From contig CALSFV010000231.1 in the NCBI GenBank assembly GCA_943737045.1, forward strand, positions 930,001 to 994,000: a stretch of DNA of 64,000 nucleotides. The letters run 5' to 3'. Origin of the DNA: Parapristionchus giblindavisi (taxonomy: Eukaryota > Nematoda > Chromadorea > Rhabditida > Diplogasteridae). A program made the position numbers and the translations under genes. The notes below the pieces were generated by a model. It ran no database searches and was not told the origin of the DNA. It saw nothing but the letters and a program-made list of their open reading frames with translations. Positions 47,350 through 61,800 of the stretch are shown piece after piece. Position 1 is the first letter of the stretch. Every line of letters begins with the position of its first letter.

Positions 47350-49349
47350 GGGTCTTCGGTAAAAGTGTAGCAACGCCTGCCACTAGGAAAACAATTTTGT
47401 CTCCGATTTCGATGAAAGTCGGTCAGTGGGTGTGGTTGGGGGTCATGAGAAGGCCTAGCCACTTGATTTGGCCAAAATTGCAAATTATCGATTTTTTGTG
47501 ATCTACCTTGAAAATGATCATAATTCGGTTCATTTTCATCGTACAATGAACGGACACGTGTCATTCGAACCGTATTCTAATGCTCTCCAAAAAAGTTCTC
47601 AAATGTCCGTTCGCTGTTAAGTCGTCTTCAAGGCGAAAAACGCGAAAAACGAATTTTTTGAACAAAAAGGTGACCTGTTCTCGAAAATTTTCTCTTGAAC
47701 CCTTCGGTATTATTGCAGAAAACAATTTGTCAGATGACGTACAAAGTCGGTATGTAGTTCATTCACCGTATCTCTGTCCCCCCAATACCGTTTAATAGAG
47801 TACATGGGACTGCCTTTTTTTTTCGCCTAAGCAGTTTTTTGATCGTATTTGTCTTCAAAATGGTCCAATCGACTATATTAAAAAAGGAAAATTATGCTCT
47901 CGGAAAGGCGAATAAAAAGTTCTTTCATGATCGAATAGCTATGGCAACCCATTTTCGAGTTATTCGAGGAAAAGCACTACACTTTCTCCATTTTCATCGA
48001 TTCAAATGAATGAATGGAAAGGAAATTATTCATTGTACTACTAAAAACCATCCAATCGACTTTATTTTTCATTTTACATAAGAAACTGTTATAAAAACAA
48101 GCAATCAATATGGAATTATCAACATCAATGATCGAAAACGAGGGATGTTGACAAGTCAGGGACCTCATCCGTGAACAGAGTGTCTCTCTTGGCTCTTGTG
48201 GTGCTCTTCAGCTTCTTCTTTGTCTCCTCCTTCTCCTTCGCTAGCAGAGTCCGAATGCAGTTCTTGATCTGATCGTGTGACATTCGGTTAGCGGGAATTG
48301 GTCCACTATCGGAATCAGTCAATTAGTACGAGAAGGCACCGAAGCATCCGAGACCCATGGGATGGGCACTGGACATGGATTTCATCAACGAATGGGAGAA
48401 GGAATACGATGAGGAGGGAGGTGGAATTGAGGATGAAGTGAAAGTACATGAGGATAATCTGACTATCTCCTCCGATGCAATCTACAACTGTATGAAAACC
48501 GAGATGAACACTCTGTTCACGGATGAGGTCCCTGACTTGTCAACATCCCTCGTTTTCGATCAGTGATGTTGATAATTCCATATTGATTGCTTGTTTTTAT
48601 AACAGTTTCTTATGTAAAATGAAAAATAAAGTCGATTGGATGGTTTTTAGTAGTACAATGAATAATTTCCTTTCCATTCATTCATTTGAATCGATGAAAA
48701 AGGAGAAAGTGTAGTGCTTTTCCTCGAATAACTCGAAAATGGGTTGCCATAACTATTCGATCATGAAAGAACTTTTTATTCGCCTTTCCGAGAGCATAAT
48801 TTTCCTTTTTTAATATAGTCGATTGGACCATTTTGAAGACAAATACGATCAAAAAACTGCTTAGGCGAAAAAAAAGGCAGTCCCATGTACTCTATTAAAC
48901 GGTATTGGGGGGACAGAGATACGGTGAATGAACTACATACCGACTTTGTACGTCATCTGACAAATTGTTTTCTGCAATAATACCGAAGGGTTCAAGAGAA
49001 ACTTTTCGAGAACAGGTCACCTTTTTGTTCAAAAAATTCGTTTTTCGCGTTTTTCGCCCTGAAGACGACTTAACAGCGAACGGGCCATTGAGAACTTTTT
49101 TGGAGAGCATTAGATTACGGTTCGAATGACACGTGTCCGTTCATTGTACGATGAAAATGAACCGAATTATGATCATTTTCAAGGTAGATCACAAAAAATC
49201 GATAATTTGCAATTTTGGCCAAATCAAGTGGCTAGGCCTTCTCATGACCCCCAACCACACCCACTGACCGACTTTCATCGAAATCGGAGACAAAAAATTT
49301 TTCCTAGTGGCAGAACCGACCGTTTTTGCTACACTGTTACAGGAGACCC
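47350..49349. mobile_element. Foldback 6 (2.0 kb), relative of foldback 4
   Basis: Ends GGGTCTTCGGTAAAAGTGTA and the near-complement at the right, ending GACCC. The arms are mirror images to about 48180 and from about 48510. Each arm carries the same C-terminal frame and stop, reading outward (TLFTDEVPDLSTSLVFD). The outer 300 bp match foldback 4. Confidence 0.88.
48125..48566. other. Two outward-facing frames sharing one C-terminus, centre of foldback 6
   Basis: Minus strand 48125-48322 reads MTDSDSGPIPANRMSHDQIK, a lysine/glutamate helix (LLAKEKEETKKKLKS) and then TLFTDEVPDLSTSLVFDH. Plus strand 48357-48566 reads MGWALDMDFINEWEKEYDEE, acidic sequence, then TLFTDEVPDLSTSLVFDQ. Only the shared end lies in the arms; the different beginnings fill the centre. 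It looks like two parts of one captured gene, or an inverted partial duplication of it. The protein is not recognised. Confidence 0.5.
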
Positions 49350-50114
49350 GTTATAAAGAATATAATAGTCAAATTATTGTATTATTTTATTTAAACAATC
49401 AACAAGATCAAATAAAAAATTCAAAGTATTAACAGTTTTGACAGGATTGTGAACATACGTGGGCGGGGTACCTGGAGCTCGATTCTACAGGGGTCATCCG
49501 AATGAAAATTGGTTAAATTGGTTTAAAACGAGATACAAATTGACCAGTTCAGTTCTGGTTTCAGACTTGATGTGTTTTTTTTCAACACTACAATGCATTG
49601 CAATGATTTTAATGAATTAATATTGGAGCAGCGACTGGGCGATTTACTTGTTCTTTGAACTTTTAAACTATCCTTACCTCAATTCATCACGCTGAATAAT
49701 CGTCATTAGTAGTATAGGTCTGTCTCCCGACCAGAAAAAACAGCTGTCTATAGGATGTTTTTTTGAGATGTTTTTTGAGATGTTTTTTGTTTGTTTTTTA
49801 AGTTGTTTTTTGTTTGTTTTTTGAGATGTTTTTTAAGTTGATTTTTTTTTGTTTACTTTATCGATTTTTTTGTAGATCAATCAAAATGATAATAATGATT
49901 GACAACTCTTATCAGCCAATCAATAAAATCACTCTAATCAATTACTACAATAATCAACAGTAATAAACAATAATAAACAGTAATAAACAGTAATCAATAA
50001 TACAGTAATCAATTTGAAAATCATCACATTATCGATTTTTTGTAGATCAATGATTCATATTATCGATTATTTGAAGATAAAAAAACAATTGAAATCACAG
50101 TAATCAACAAAGAC

Positions 50115-50185
50115 TTACCAGACAGACGCAACCGCACGGTCGACTAATGAAGCTATAGACTGAGCTACCTAGGGGCGGGGCCTCC
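50115..50185 (-). other. tRNA-like relic (mirror at about 62308-62378)
   Basis: Minus strand: CTAGGTAGCTCAGTCTATAG resembles a tRNA A box and D arm, followed about 25 nt later by GTGCGGTTGCGTCTGTC, a poor B box. Neighbouring GGAGGCCCCGCCCC is GC-rich. Probably a decayed tRNA/SINE piece. A second relic (GTAGCTCAGTAAGTAG) is at about 52540-52600 and its mirror about 59893-59955. Confidence 0.3.
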
Positions 50186-53100
50186 TCCCACACATCGAAA
50201 CTCCGCCCACCCTCTTGCTTTTACATTATCTATCTGCCTAATAGAAAAGAGAGAGAGAACCAACAATACTGCCCAGATAGCTTATATAGCAATCACTCCA
50301 GTTACCAGTCATAACGAACTGTATACATTATAGTATATAATATATACTGAAGCTAAAGGGTGAATGATAGAGAGAGAGATAGGTGTCAAGAGGTACGGAG
50401 AGGTACCAAGATAAACGAAGGCCCGGATTAAAGAGGTTAAAGTCTTTCCCGCTCATCGGTATTGAGAGATATAAACACTCAAACCAGACAACTTGCGAGG
50501 CCTTGATTATATGGGTACAGCAAGAGTCATTTCGTAAAAATGAAGACGGGATTGTGGCAGTACTCGGGATTGTGGCAGTGTCAGAGAGATACAGCAGCCA
50601 AATCATTTATTCACTTTCTTTGATGACACACATAATAAACAAATCCATTAAATATAAACTGCGACAACCATAGTAAAACCCATCTAACTAGTGATTACGT
50701 AACTAGGATATTCCAACTGAAATTAGTAGAGATAAAGTATAATATAAATACTTAAACCAGACAGCTCTCCAAAAAGCGTAATGCCATATATCGTGGTTGA
50801 GAAAGAGAAGCGGAGAAGCAGAGAGGGTCATAAAACCAATGAAAGAGACAAAAAAAAATAAACGTGTAAATCATTAATTCATAGAAAGAGCACATCTCTA
50901 CAGTGATTCATTCCTTTTTAGTAACTAAATCAGACCATCATTCTATGAACATGGAAATCTAGAAACATCAACTCAACTGGAGCACCGATAATGCAAATGT
51001 ATGAAAAGTTATATTATTGATATAGAGGTGAAATTAACGGTTTATGAGTGAAGACACATCTCCAATTAGTATGACCATACAAAAAAATACAGTCCACTAT
51101 TATTACTCCGAATTCACACAGACGCTACTCAACACTAACTAATAAGGAAAATGTTTTGATGAATAGTGCATTGCATACGAATTATATATTGATTTGATCA
51201 AGCTACTGAAATCAAAAGAGACAAAGCTCAATGCAAATGCGCGAAAAATATTACGGGAAAAGATTACACGAAGGAATATAACAGGAATATTACAACCATA
51301 CAAGTGTCATATCCTTACTTTCAAAGTTCGACCCTATCCAGCGCTACTTCTCGGTTGAATCGACGAGTGGCCAATTCACATTCTCCTCAGAATGTTCCAA
51401 CAAAAAATCATATTTTTACTAGAGTACATTTGCATGCTTTTTATATACTGTACTTCACGTTGAATTATCGTTCCTTTCTTTATTCATAGGGTCAGAGATC
51501 GACCTCGAATCATCGCCTTGGGACTTTATTTATTCATACAGAGCGAATTCAGCCCGGATCAAATAAAGGTGGCGGTAAATAAGAAGTGAGAGAGATAAAC
51601 CCCTCAACAATACTAAAAAATCTAGAAAGCAACCACTAATGATGCATTTGTGCGTTAGAAACAATACATATTGGAAATCTTAATAGTAGACATACGCTAA
51701 GATAGTTATTTATTTGTATAATAGTACTAACGCTGTGGCACACAACTATGTTTCTGTTCATTTCACTGGATTTGCATGGGATATAACTAAAGGTGAATAA
51801 CTAAAGAATGTAGATCTTGCAGTACACACCCTATCGATATTGGATGATCGGTGGTGGTTGATATGCTGAGTTTATACACTTTCCATTATGTAAATACACT
51901 TATATGAAACATAGTCCAAACCTGTTGTCCCGTTTGTTTTTTCTATTATTTTGAGATGTGCTCTGATGAAATACATGTATATGGCACACTGTCTATAGGT
52001 GAAATCATGGTCTTCTATAGTGTTTTCGTTGTCAAAGTCTTTTCAGGTAACGAACGTCCAAACATCACTTATTGATATAGTGTACATAGCTATTCTAACT
52101 AGAATGATCAGAACCCCTTATTTATATAACGATGTTTCTTGATGATGAACACTAGGCGTATTTACATTTTTACGATATCTAAAGTTGATTAAACATCGTA
52201 ATACTACATATAAACACCATCTCTGCCTCTTTATCTATATCGTAACATCGCATTTATGCGGACTGAACTAATCATGCACTGCACAATACTACTCATATTT
52301 TAGCGGCAGATACACTCTACTTTTCCACAACATAAAGTGTGTTTTTATTATTGTTTCGTATGCAGTAATAAACGGGCAAAAATTATTCTACATATCGTGC
52401 ACTAATTCATTCAAGTTATTGTCCGCTAGAATCATGAATGAATAACACTGAATGTTAATTTCTATAACCGGTAAAAAGCACGATTTTGAATGGTAAAGAT
52501 ATCGAAAATGTAAGTGGGAACTCTCCCGGTACGGTACTTTCTACTTACTGAGCTACACTGATGCCTCTCGAATCTAGTAGTAGTAAACATAAATCAACAT
52601 TGTTGGACCCATATATTACACCAAATCAGCCTTTAATACTTCATTACCACGATTAACTTTCACAATGTAGGACATCTTAACTGTTTCAATCAACACAAAC
52701 AATCATGACAAATCTTTATAATTATTTGATCACATACTGATTTATGTAATATAGTATAATCATGAACCATTTAATTGTTGAACTATGTACTAATTTATGT
52801 AGTCAAACATTGCTATATAGAACCACGGATGTATATCGCGCAAGAGTGTACAGAACCGCTCAACCCTTCGTAATGATATGATGAAATGCATATCATTACA
52901 TGATCAAACACGACATTAACGCGATCATACATGAAAATACCAAAATCCTGTTTAAGTTTGCATTTATCCATGGTAATTCAAGCATCTAAGTTCTAAATGA
53001 TTTATCGAACAATATGTAGATAGATTCGCTTTGCATGGAGTTATATGTATATGTTTGCATACGTTTGCTACAGATATACCTACTATTTCATTGTTTAGCC

Positions 53101-54259
53101 TAGCATGAGGCTATTGTAAAACCGATAACGTTGAAATGGTTATGCTTAAAGCCAATCATGTTCAAATTACAAAATTAAAGAATAATAACATGTCAAAATC
53201 TATCGCGTGTGGTTGAATACTCAGTAAAATGTATAAGTTTAGATCTAATACAGCATTATAGTCTATCATTCATATTCTCAATGCAATGTGTTACAAATTT
53301 ATCTTATTCTTGGAGAATCATGAGGTTTTTACTCGAACAACTATGTTGTCTGATTAATAATTCAAACAATATGCTTTTCTATTATAAGAAATGGCCCAAA
53401 ATATGGATTCATAGTTTTTAAGTAATGGTCTCTTGAAAATCGTCATATTGTAAGTTCCGGGTACAACCAACCAGTTTCCGATATACTATGCTATTAACTT
53501 GAACAGGACCTTCCAACAGATTACCTAGAACATCACAACCGCATAGCTCAATCATCACAACTTCAGTTCATTTCAAGAAAATGAGACACCATTGAAACCG
53601 TTAATTTATGATATAAAGTGAGAAAGGCTTCCGGTTTTATATATTACACATCACCAATCTGTTTAGAAAAGCAATCTGCAATCGTTTACTCCAACACCGG
53701 TTGTTCAGAGAAGAATTTCAAGAACAGGTTCTTCAAGAATACAAAAATATACCATCGAGATTAGTGATTTCTACGCTAACAACACATCCTATTAGTTAAC
53801 TGACTACATATTTAAAAGATGCATGAGTAGTGATATTACAGAAATAGACTCTTTATGTATGGCTAAGTTTGTCAAACTTTTGAATAATCCATATTATAAC
53901 CATGAATTAATAAACAAAATAGAATTACAAGTATATCATTGATTATGTAATGCAGCTATACATTACACACTAATGAACACCTTTCAATCCTTTCAATAGT
54001 TGCCTTATTTATTGATGAGGAGAGAAATATCCACAAATCTTACATTTATTCGATCAATAGTTTGGTTTACTTTTGATAGGAAACACCAATGAATCTATTA
54101 CTATATACCGATTACATCTAAATATTGTCTAAGATGCTTATTAAAAATGATCAATATGCAACACGTGTTGTGTGCTCAACGCAGACACAAAGATGTATGG
54201 TCTATTAACAAATCTTCAATTAAACTCTAAATATTATATGTTATCTGCTATGCATTCAG

Positions 54260-55840
54260 ACGTAAAGATATGTCAAAATCTTTCACGGTACACATAATAA
54301 CCAATACATAACCATGACATGACCAAACAGAGCATAACCATAACCACAACATGACATTGATTACTGTAATATATTTTATCTGCTATGCACTCACACGTAA
54401 AGATATACCAAATTCTTTCATGGCACACATTATAACCGTTACATAACCATGACATGACCAAACACAGCATAACCATAACCATAACATGACATTGATTATT
54501 GTATTCTCTTTTATCTGCAATGCACTCAGACGTAAAGATATGTCAAAATCTTTCAAGGTACGCATGATAACCACTACATAATCATGACATAACTAAGCCT
54601 AAGCCTAAGCCAATACATAACCATGACATAACCAAACATAACATAACCATGACATAACCATAACATGACCAAACATAGCATACCCATAACCACAACATGA
54701 CATCGATTATTGTATTCTATTTTATCTGCTATGCACTCACACGTAAAGATATACCAAATTCTTTCAAAGTATACATAATAACCAATACATAACCATGACA
54801 TAACCAAACATAGCATAACCATGACATAATCAAACATAGCATAACCATGACATAACCAAACATAGCATAACCATGACATAACCAAACATAGCATAACCAT
54901 GACATAACCAAACATAGCATAAACATAACCATTACATGACATTGATTACTGTATTCTATTTTATCTGCTATGCACTCACACGTAAAGATATACCAAATTC
55001 TTTCAAAGTATACATAATAACCAATACATAACCATGACATAACCAAACATAGCATAACCATGACATAACCAAACATGTCATAACCATGACATAACCAAAC
55101 ATATCATAACCATGACATAAACAAACATAGCATTACCATAACCATTACATGACATAGGTTACTGTATTCTATTTTATCTGCCATGCACTCACACGTAAAG
55201 ATATACCAAATTCTTTCATGGCACACATTATAACCGTTACATAACCATGACATGACCAAACACAGCATAACCATAACCATAACATGACATTGATTATTGT
55301 ATTCTCTTTTATCTGCAATGCACTCAGACGTAAAGATATGTCAAAATCTTTCAAGGTACGCATGATAACCACTACATAATCATGACATAACTAAGCCTAA
55401 GCCTAAGCCTAACCATAACATGACATTGATTATAGTATTCTATTTTATCTGCTATGCACTCAGACGTAAAGATATGTCAAAATCTTTCAAGGTACGCATG
55501 ATAACCACTACATAATCATGACATAACTAAGCCTAAGCCTAAGCCTAACCATAACATGACATTGATTATAGTATTCTATTTTATCTGCTATGCACTCAGA
55601 CGTAAAGATATGTCAAAATCTTTCAAGGTACGCATGATAACCACTACATAATCATGACATAACTAAGCCTAAGCCTAAGCCTAACCATAACATGACATTG
55701 ATTATTGTATTCTCTTCTATCTGCTATGCACTCAGACGTAAAGATATGTCAAAATCTTTCAAGGTACGCATGATAACCACTACAAAATCATGACATAACT
55801 AAACCTAAGCCTAAGCCTAACCATAACATGATATTGATTG
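54260..55840. repeat. Complex tandem array in the left arm (mirror 56655-58235)
   Basis: Units of roughly 130-190 bp combine CACGTAAAGATATACCAAAT or CAGACGTAAAGATATGTC, TCTTTCAAGGTACGCATGAT, runs of CATAACCATGACATAACCAA, and TAAGCCTAAGCCTAAGCC. Sub-repeats vary in number, and whole blocks recur (e.g. 54480-54600 and 55270-55400). TTAGGC, in two to four copies per unit, is the nematode telomere hexamer but here is only part of the unit. Confidence 0.9.
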
Positions 55841-58800
55841 CTCTACGTTTTTTATCGGATAGTTAACCTGAGATGTCATTTGATTGATTTGCAAAAATTG
55901 ATAATGCGGTAAACATTGTTCTTTCAACGACATGGTATTAATAAGTGTATTACTGTACTGGGATTGCCCCTTATGATCATTTGGTTAAAAAATAGTTACT
56001 TACAAGTAGCCTCAACCTCAACCTTTATCTTTTTTTACAGAAACTGTAAACCGACACAAAAAACTGTTTACTCAAGACTCATTAGCGTTAAAGGCACATC
56101 TGAACTATTTTTTACCCTCCGCTCTGGCACACTCTCTCGCAGACAAAGAAAGAGAGAGAGAGTGGTCAGTGCGGGGAGTTTCAAATCATTTAAGAGCGAA
56201 AAAAGCATTTAAGAGTAACCTTATCAACCACTAACTCTCTCTCGTAATCAGAAAACGAAGAAACAGTGTGTGAAATAAAGAGATGGATTGAAATTAGGAG
56301 AAGTCTAACTTGAAACTCCCCGCACTGACCACTCTCTCTCTCTTTCTTTGTCTGCGAGAGAGTGTGCCAGAGCGGAGGGTAAAAAATAGTTCAGATGTGC
56401 CTTTAACGCTAATGAGTCTTGAGTAAACAGTTTTTTGTGTCGGTTTACAGTTTCTGTAAAAAAAGATAAAGGTTGAGGTTGAGGCTACTTGTAAGTAACT
56501 ATTTTTTAACCAAATGATCATAAGGGGCAATCCCAGTACAGTAATACACTTATTAATACCATGTCGTTGAAAGAACAATGTTTACCGCATTATCAATTTT
56601 TGCAAATCAATCAAATGACATCTCAGGTTAACTATCCGATAAAAAACGTAGAGCAATCAATATCATGTTATGGTTAGGCTTAGGCTTAGGTTTAGTTATG
56701 TCATGATTTTGTAGTGGTTATCATGCGTACCTTGAAAGATTTTGACATATCTTTACGTCTGAGTGCATAGCAGATAGAAGAGAATACAATAATCAATGTC
56801 ATGTTATGGTTAGGCTTAGGCTTAGGCTTAGTTATGTCATGATTATGTAGTGGTTATCATGCGTACCTTGAAAGATTTTGACATATCTTTACGTCTGAGT
56901 GCATAGCAGATAAAATAGAATACTATAATCAATGTCATGTTATGGTTAGGCTTAGGCTTAGGCTTAGTTATGTCATGATTATGTAGTGGTTATCATGCGT
57001 ACCGTGAAAGATTTTGACATATCTTTACGTCTGAGTGCATAGCAGATAAAATAGAATACTATAATCAATGTCATGTTATGGTTAGGCTTAGGCTTAGGCT
57101 TAGTTATGTCATGATTATGTAGTGGTTATCATGCGTACCTTGAAAGATTTTGACATATCTTTACGTCTGAGTGCATTGCAGATAAAAGAGAATACAATAA
57201 TCAATGTCATGTTATGGTTATGGTTATGCTGTGTTTGGTCATGTCATGGTTATGTAACGGTTATAATGTGTGCCATGAAAGAATTTGGTATATCTTTACG
57301 TGTGAGTGCATGGCAGATAAAATAGAATACAGTAACCTATGTCATGTAATGGTTATGGTAATGCTATGTTTGTTTATGTCATGGTTATGATATGTTTGGT
57401 TATGTCATGGTTATGACATGTTTGGTTATGTCATGGTTATGCTATGTTTGGTTATGTCATGGTTATGTATTGGTTATTATGTATACTTTGAAAGAATTTG
57501 GTATATCTTTACGTGTGAGTGCATAGCAGATAAAATAGAATACAGTAATCAATGTCATGTAATGGTTATGTTTATGCTATGTTTGGTTATGTCATGGTTA
57601 TGCTATGTTTGGTTATGTCATGGTTATGCTATGTTTGGTTATGTCATGGTTATGCTATGTTTGATTATGTCATGGTTATGCTATGTTTGGTTATGTCATG
57701 GTTATGTATTGGTTATTATGTATACTTTGAAAGAATTTGGTATATCTTTACGTGTGAGTGCATAGCAGATAAAATAGAATACAATAATCGATGTCATGTT
57801 GTGGTTATGGGTATGCTATGTTTGGTCATGTTATGGTTATGTCATGGTTATGTTATGTTTGGTTATGTCATGGTTATGTATTGGCTTAGGCTTAGGCTTA
57901 GTTATGTCATGATTATGTAGTGGTTATCATGCGTACCTTGAAAGATTTTGACATATCTTTACGTCTGAGTGCATTGCAGATAAAAGAGAATACAATAATC
58001 AATGTCATGTTATGGTTATGGTTATGCTGTGTTTGGTCATGTCATGGTTATGTAACGGTTATAATGTGTGCCATGAAAGAATTTGGTATATCTTTACGTG
58101 TGAGTGCATAGCAGATAAAATATATTACAGTAATCAATGTCATGTTGTGGTTATGGTTATGCTCTGTTTGGTCATGTCATGGTTATGTATTGGTTATTAT
58201 GTGTACCGTGAAAGATTTTGACATATCTTTACGTCTGAATGCATAGCAGATAACATATAATATTTAGAGTTTAATTGAAGATTTGTTAATAGACCATACA
58301 TCTTTGTGTCTGCGTTGAGCACACAACACGTGTTGCATATTGATCATTTTTAATAAGCATCTTAGACAATATTTAGATGTAATCGGTATATAGTAATAGA
58401 TTCATTGGTGTTTCCTATCAAAAGTAAACCAAACTATTGATCGAATAAATGTAAGATTTGTGGATATTTCTCTCCTCATCAATAAATAAGGCAACTATTG
58501 AAAGGATTGAAAGGTGTTCATTAGTGTGTAATGTATAGCTGCATTACATAATCAATGATATACTTGTAATTCTATTTTGTTTATTAATTCATGGTTATAA
58601 TATGGATTATTCAAAAGTTTGACAAACTTAGCCATACATAAAGAGTCTATTTCTGTAATATCACTACTCATGCATCTTTTAAATATGTAGTCAGTTAACT
58701 AATAGGATGTGTTGTTAGCGTAGAAATCACTAATCTCGATGGTATATTTTTGTATTCTTGAAGAACCTGTTCTTGAAATTCTTCTCTGAACAACCGGTGT

Positions 58801-61800
58801 TGGAGTAAACGATTGCAGATTGCTTTTCTAAACAGATTGGTGATGTGTAATATATAAAACCGGAAGCCTTTCTCACTTTATATCATAAATTAACGGTTTC
58901 AATGGTGTCTCATTTTCTTGAAATGAACTGAAGTTGTGATGATTGAGCTATGCGGTTGTGATGTTCTAGGTAATCTGTTGGAAGGTCCTGTTCAAGTTAA
59001 TAGCATAGTATATCGGAAACTGGTTGGTTGTACCCGGAACTTACAATATGACGATTTTCAAGAGACCATTACTTAAAAACTATGAATCCATATTTTGGGC
59101 CATTTCTTATAATAGAAAAGCATATTGTTTGAATTATTAATCAGACAACATAGTTGTTCGAGTAAAAACCTCATGATTCTCCAAGAATAAGATAAATTTG
59201 TAACACATTGCATTGAGAATATGAATGATAGACTATAATGCTGTATTAGATCTAAACTTATACATTTTACTGAGTATTCAACCACACGCGATAGATTTTG
59301 ACATGTTATTATTCTTTAATTTTGTAATTTGAACATGATTGGCTTTAAGCATAACCATTTCAACGTTATCGGTTTTACAATAGCCTCATGCTAGGCTAAA
59401 CAATGAAATAGTAGGTATATCTGTAGCAAACGTATGCAAACATATACATATAACTCCATGCAAAGCGAATCTATCTACATATTGTTCGATAAATCATTTA
59501 GAACTTAGATGCTTGAATTACCATGGATAAATGCAAACTTAAACAGGATTTTGGTATTTTCATGTATGATCGCGTTAATGTCGTGTTTGATCATGTAATG
59601 ATATGCATTTCATCATATCATTACGAAGGGTTGAGCGGTTCTGTACACTCTTGCGCGATATACATCCGTGGTTCTATATAGCAATGTTTGACTACATAAA
59701 TTAGTACATAGTTCAACAATTAAATGGTTCATGATTATACTATATTACATAAATCAGTATGTGATCAAATAATTATAAAGATTTGTCATGATTGTTTGTG
59801 TTGATTGAAACAGTTAAGATGTCCTACATTGTGAAAGTTAATCGTGGTAATGAAGTATTAAAGGCTGATTTGGTGTAATATATGGGTCCAACAATGTTGA
59901 TTTATGTTTACTACTACTAGATTCGAGAGGCATCAGTGTAGCTCAGTAAGTAGAAAGTACCGTACCGGGAGAGTTCCCACTTACATTTTCGATATCTTTA
60001 CCATTCAAAATCGTGCTTTTTACCGGTTATAGAAATTAACATTCAGTGTTATTCATTCATGATTCTAGCGGACAATAACTTGAATGAATTAGTGCACGAT
60101 ATGTAGAATAATTTTTGCCCGTTTATTACTGCATACGAAACAATAATAAAAACACACTTTATGTTGTGGAAAAGTAGAGTGTATCTGCCGCTAAAATATG
60201 AGTAGTATTGTGCAGTGCATGATTAGTTCAGTCCGCATAAATGCGATGTTACGATATAGATAAAGAGGCAGAGATGGTGTTTATATGTAGTATTACGATG
60301 TTCAATCAACTTTAGATATCGTAAAAATGTAAATACGCCTAGTGTTCATCATCAAGAAACATCGTTATATAAATAAGGGGTTCTGATCATTCTAGTTAGA
60401 ATAGCTATGTACACTATATCAATAAGTGATGTTTGGACGTTCGTTACCTGAAAAGACTTTGACAACGAAAACACTATAGAAGACCATGATTTCACCTATA
60501 GACAGTGTGCCATATACATGTATTTCATCAGAGCACATCTCAAAATAATAGAAAAAACAAACGGGACAACAGGTTTGGACTATGTTTCATATAAGTGTAT
60601 TTACATAATGGAAAGTGTATAAACTCAGCATATCAACCACCACCGATCATCCAATATCGATAGGGTGTGTACTGCAAGATCTACATTCTTTAGTTATTCA
60701 CCTTTAGTTATATCCCATGCAAATCCAGTGAAATGAACAGAAACATAGTTGTGTGCCACAGCGTTAGTACTATTATACAAATAAATAACTATCTTAGCGT
60801 ATGTCTACTATTAAGATTTCCAATATGTATTGTTTCTAACGCACAAATGCATCATTAGTGGTTGCTTTCTAGATTTTTTAGTATTGTTGAGGGGTTTATC
60901 TCTCTCACTTCTTATTTACCGCCACCTTTATTTGATCCGGGCTGAATTCGCTCTGTATGAATAAATAAAGTCCCAAGGCGATGATTCGAGGTCGATCTCT
61001 GACCCTATGAATAAAGAAAGGAACGATAATTCAACGTGAAGTACAGTATATAAAAAGCATGCAAATGTACTCTAGTAAAAATATGATTTTTTGTTGGAAC
61101 ATTCTGAGGAGAATGTGAATTGGCCACTCGTCGATTCAACCGAGAAGTAGCGCTGGATAGGGTCGAACTTTGAAAGTAAGGATATGACACTTGTATGGTT
61201 GTAATATTCCTGTTATATTCCTTCGTGTAATCTTTTCCCGTAATATTTTTCGCGCATTTGCATTGAGCTTTGTCTCTTTTGATTTCAGTAGCTTGATCAA
61301 ATCAATATATAATTCGTATGCAATGCACTATTCATCAAAACATTTTCCTTATTAGTTAGTGTTGAGTAGCGTCTGTGTGAATTCGGAGTAATAATAGTGG
61401 ACTGTATTTTTTTGTATGGTCATACTAATTGGAGATGTGTCTTCACTCATAAACCGTTAATTTCACCTCTATATCAATAATATAACTTTTCATACATTTG
61501 CATTATCGGTGCTCCAGTTGAGTTGATGTTTCTAGATTTCCATGTTCATAGAATGATGGTCTGATTTAGTTACTAAAAAGGAATGAATCACTGTAGAGAT
61601 GTGCTCTTTCTATGAATTAATGATTTACACGTTTATTTTTTTTTGTCTCTTTCATTGGTTTTATGACCCTCTCTGCTTCTCCGCTTCTCTTTCTCAACCA
61701 CGATATATGGCATTACGCTTTTTGGAGAGCTGTCTGGTTTAAGTATTTATATTATACTTTATCTCTACTAATTTCAGTTGGAATATCCTAGTTACGTAAT

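Noticed and set aside
54273..58221. Several 60-122 aa frames rich in LCLVMSWLC repeats
   Set aside because: They are translations of the CATGACATAACC tandem array, mirrored in both arms.
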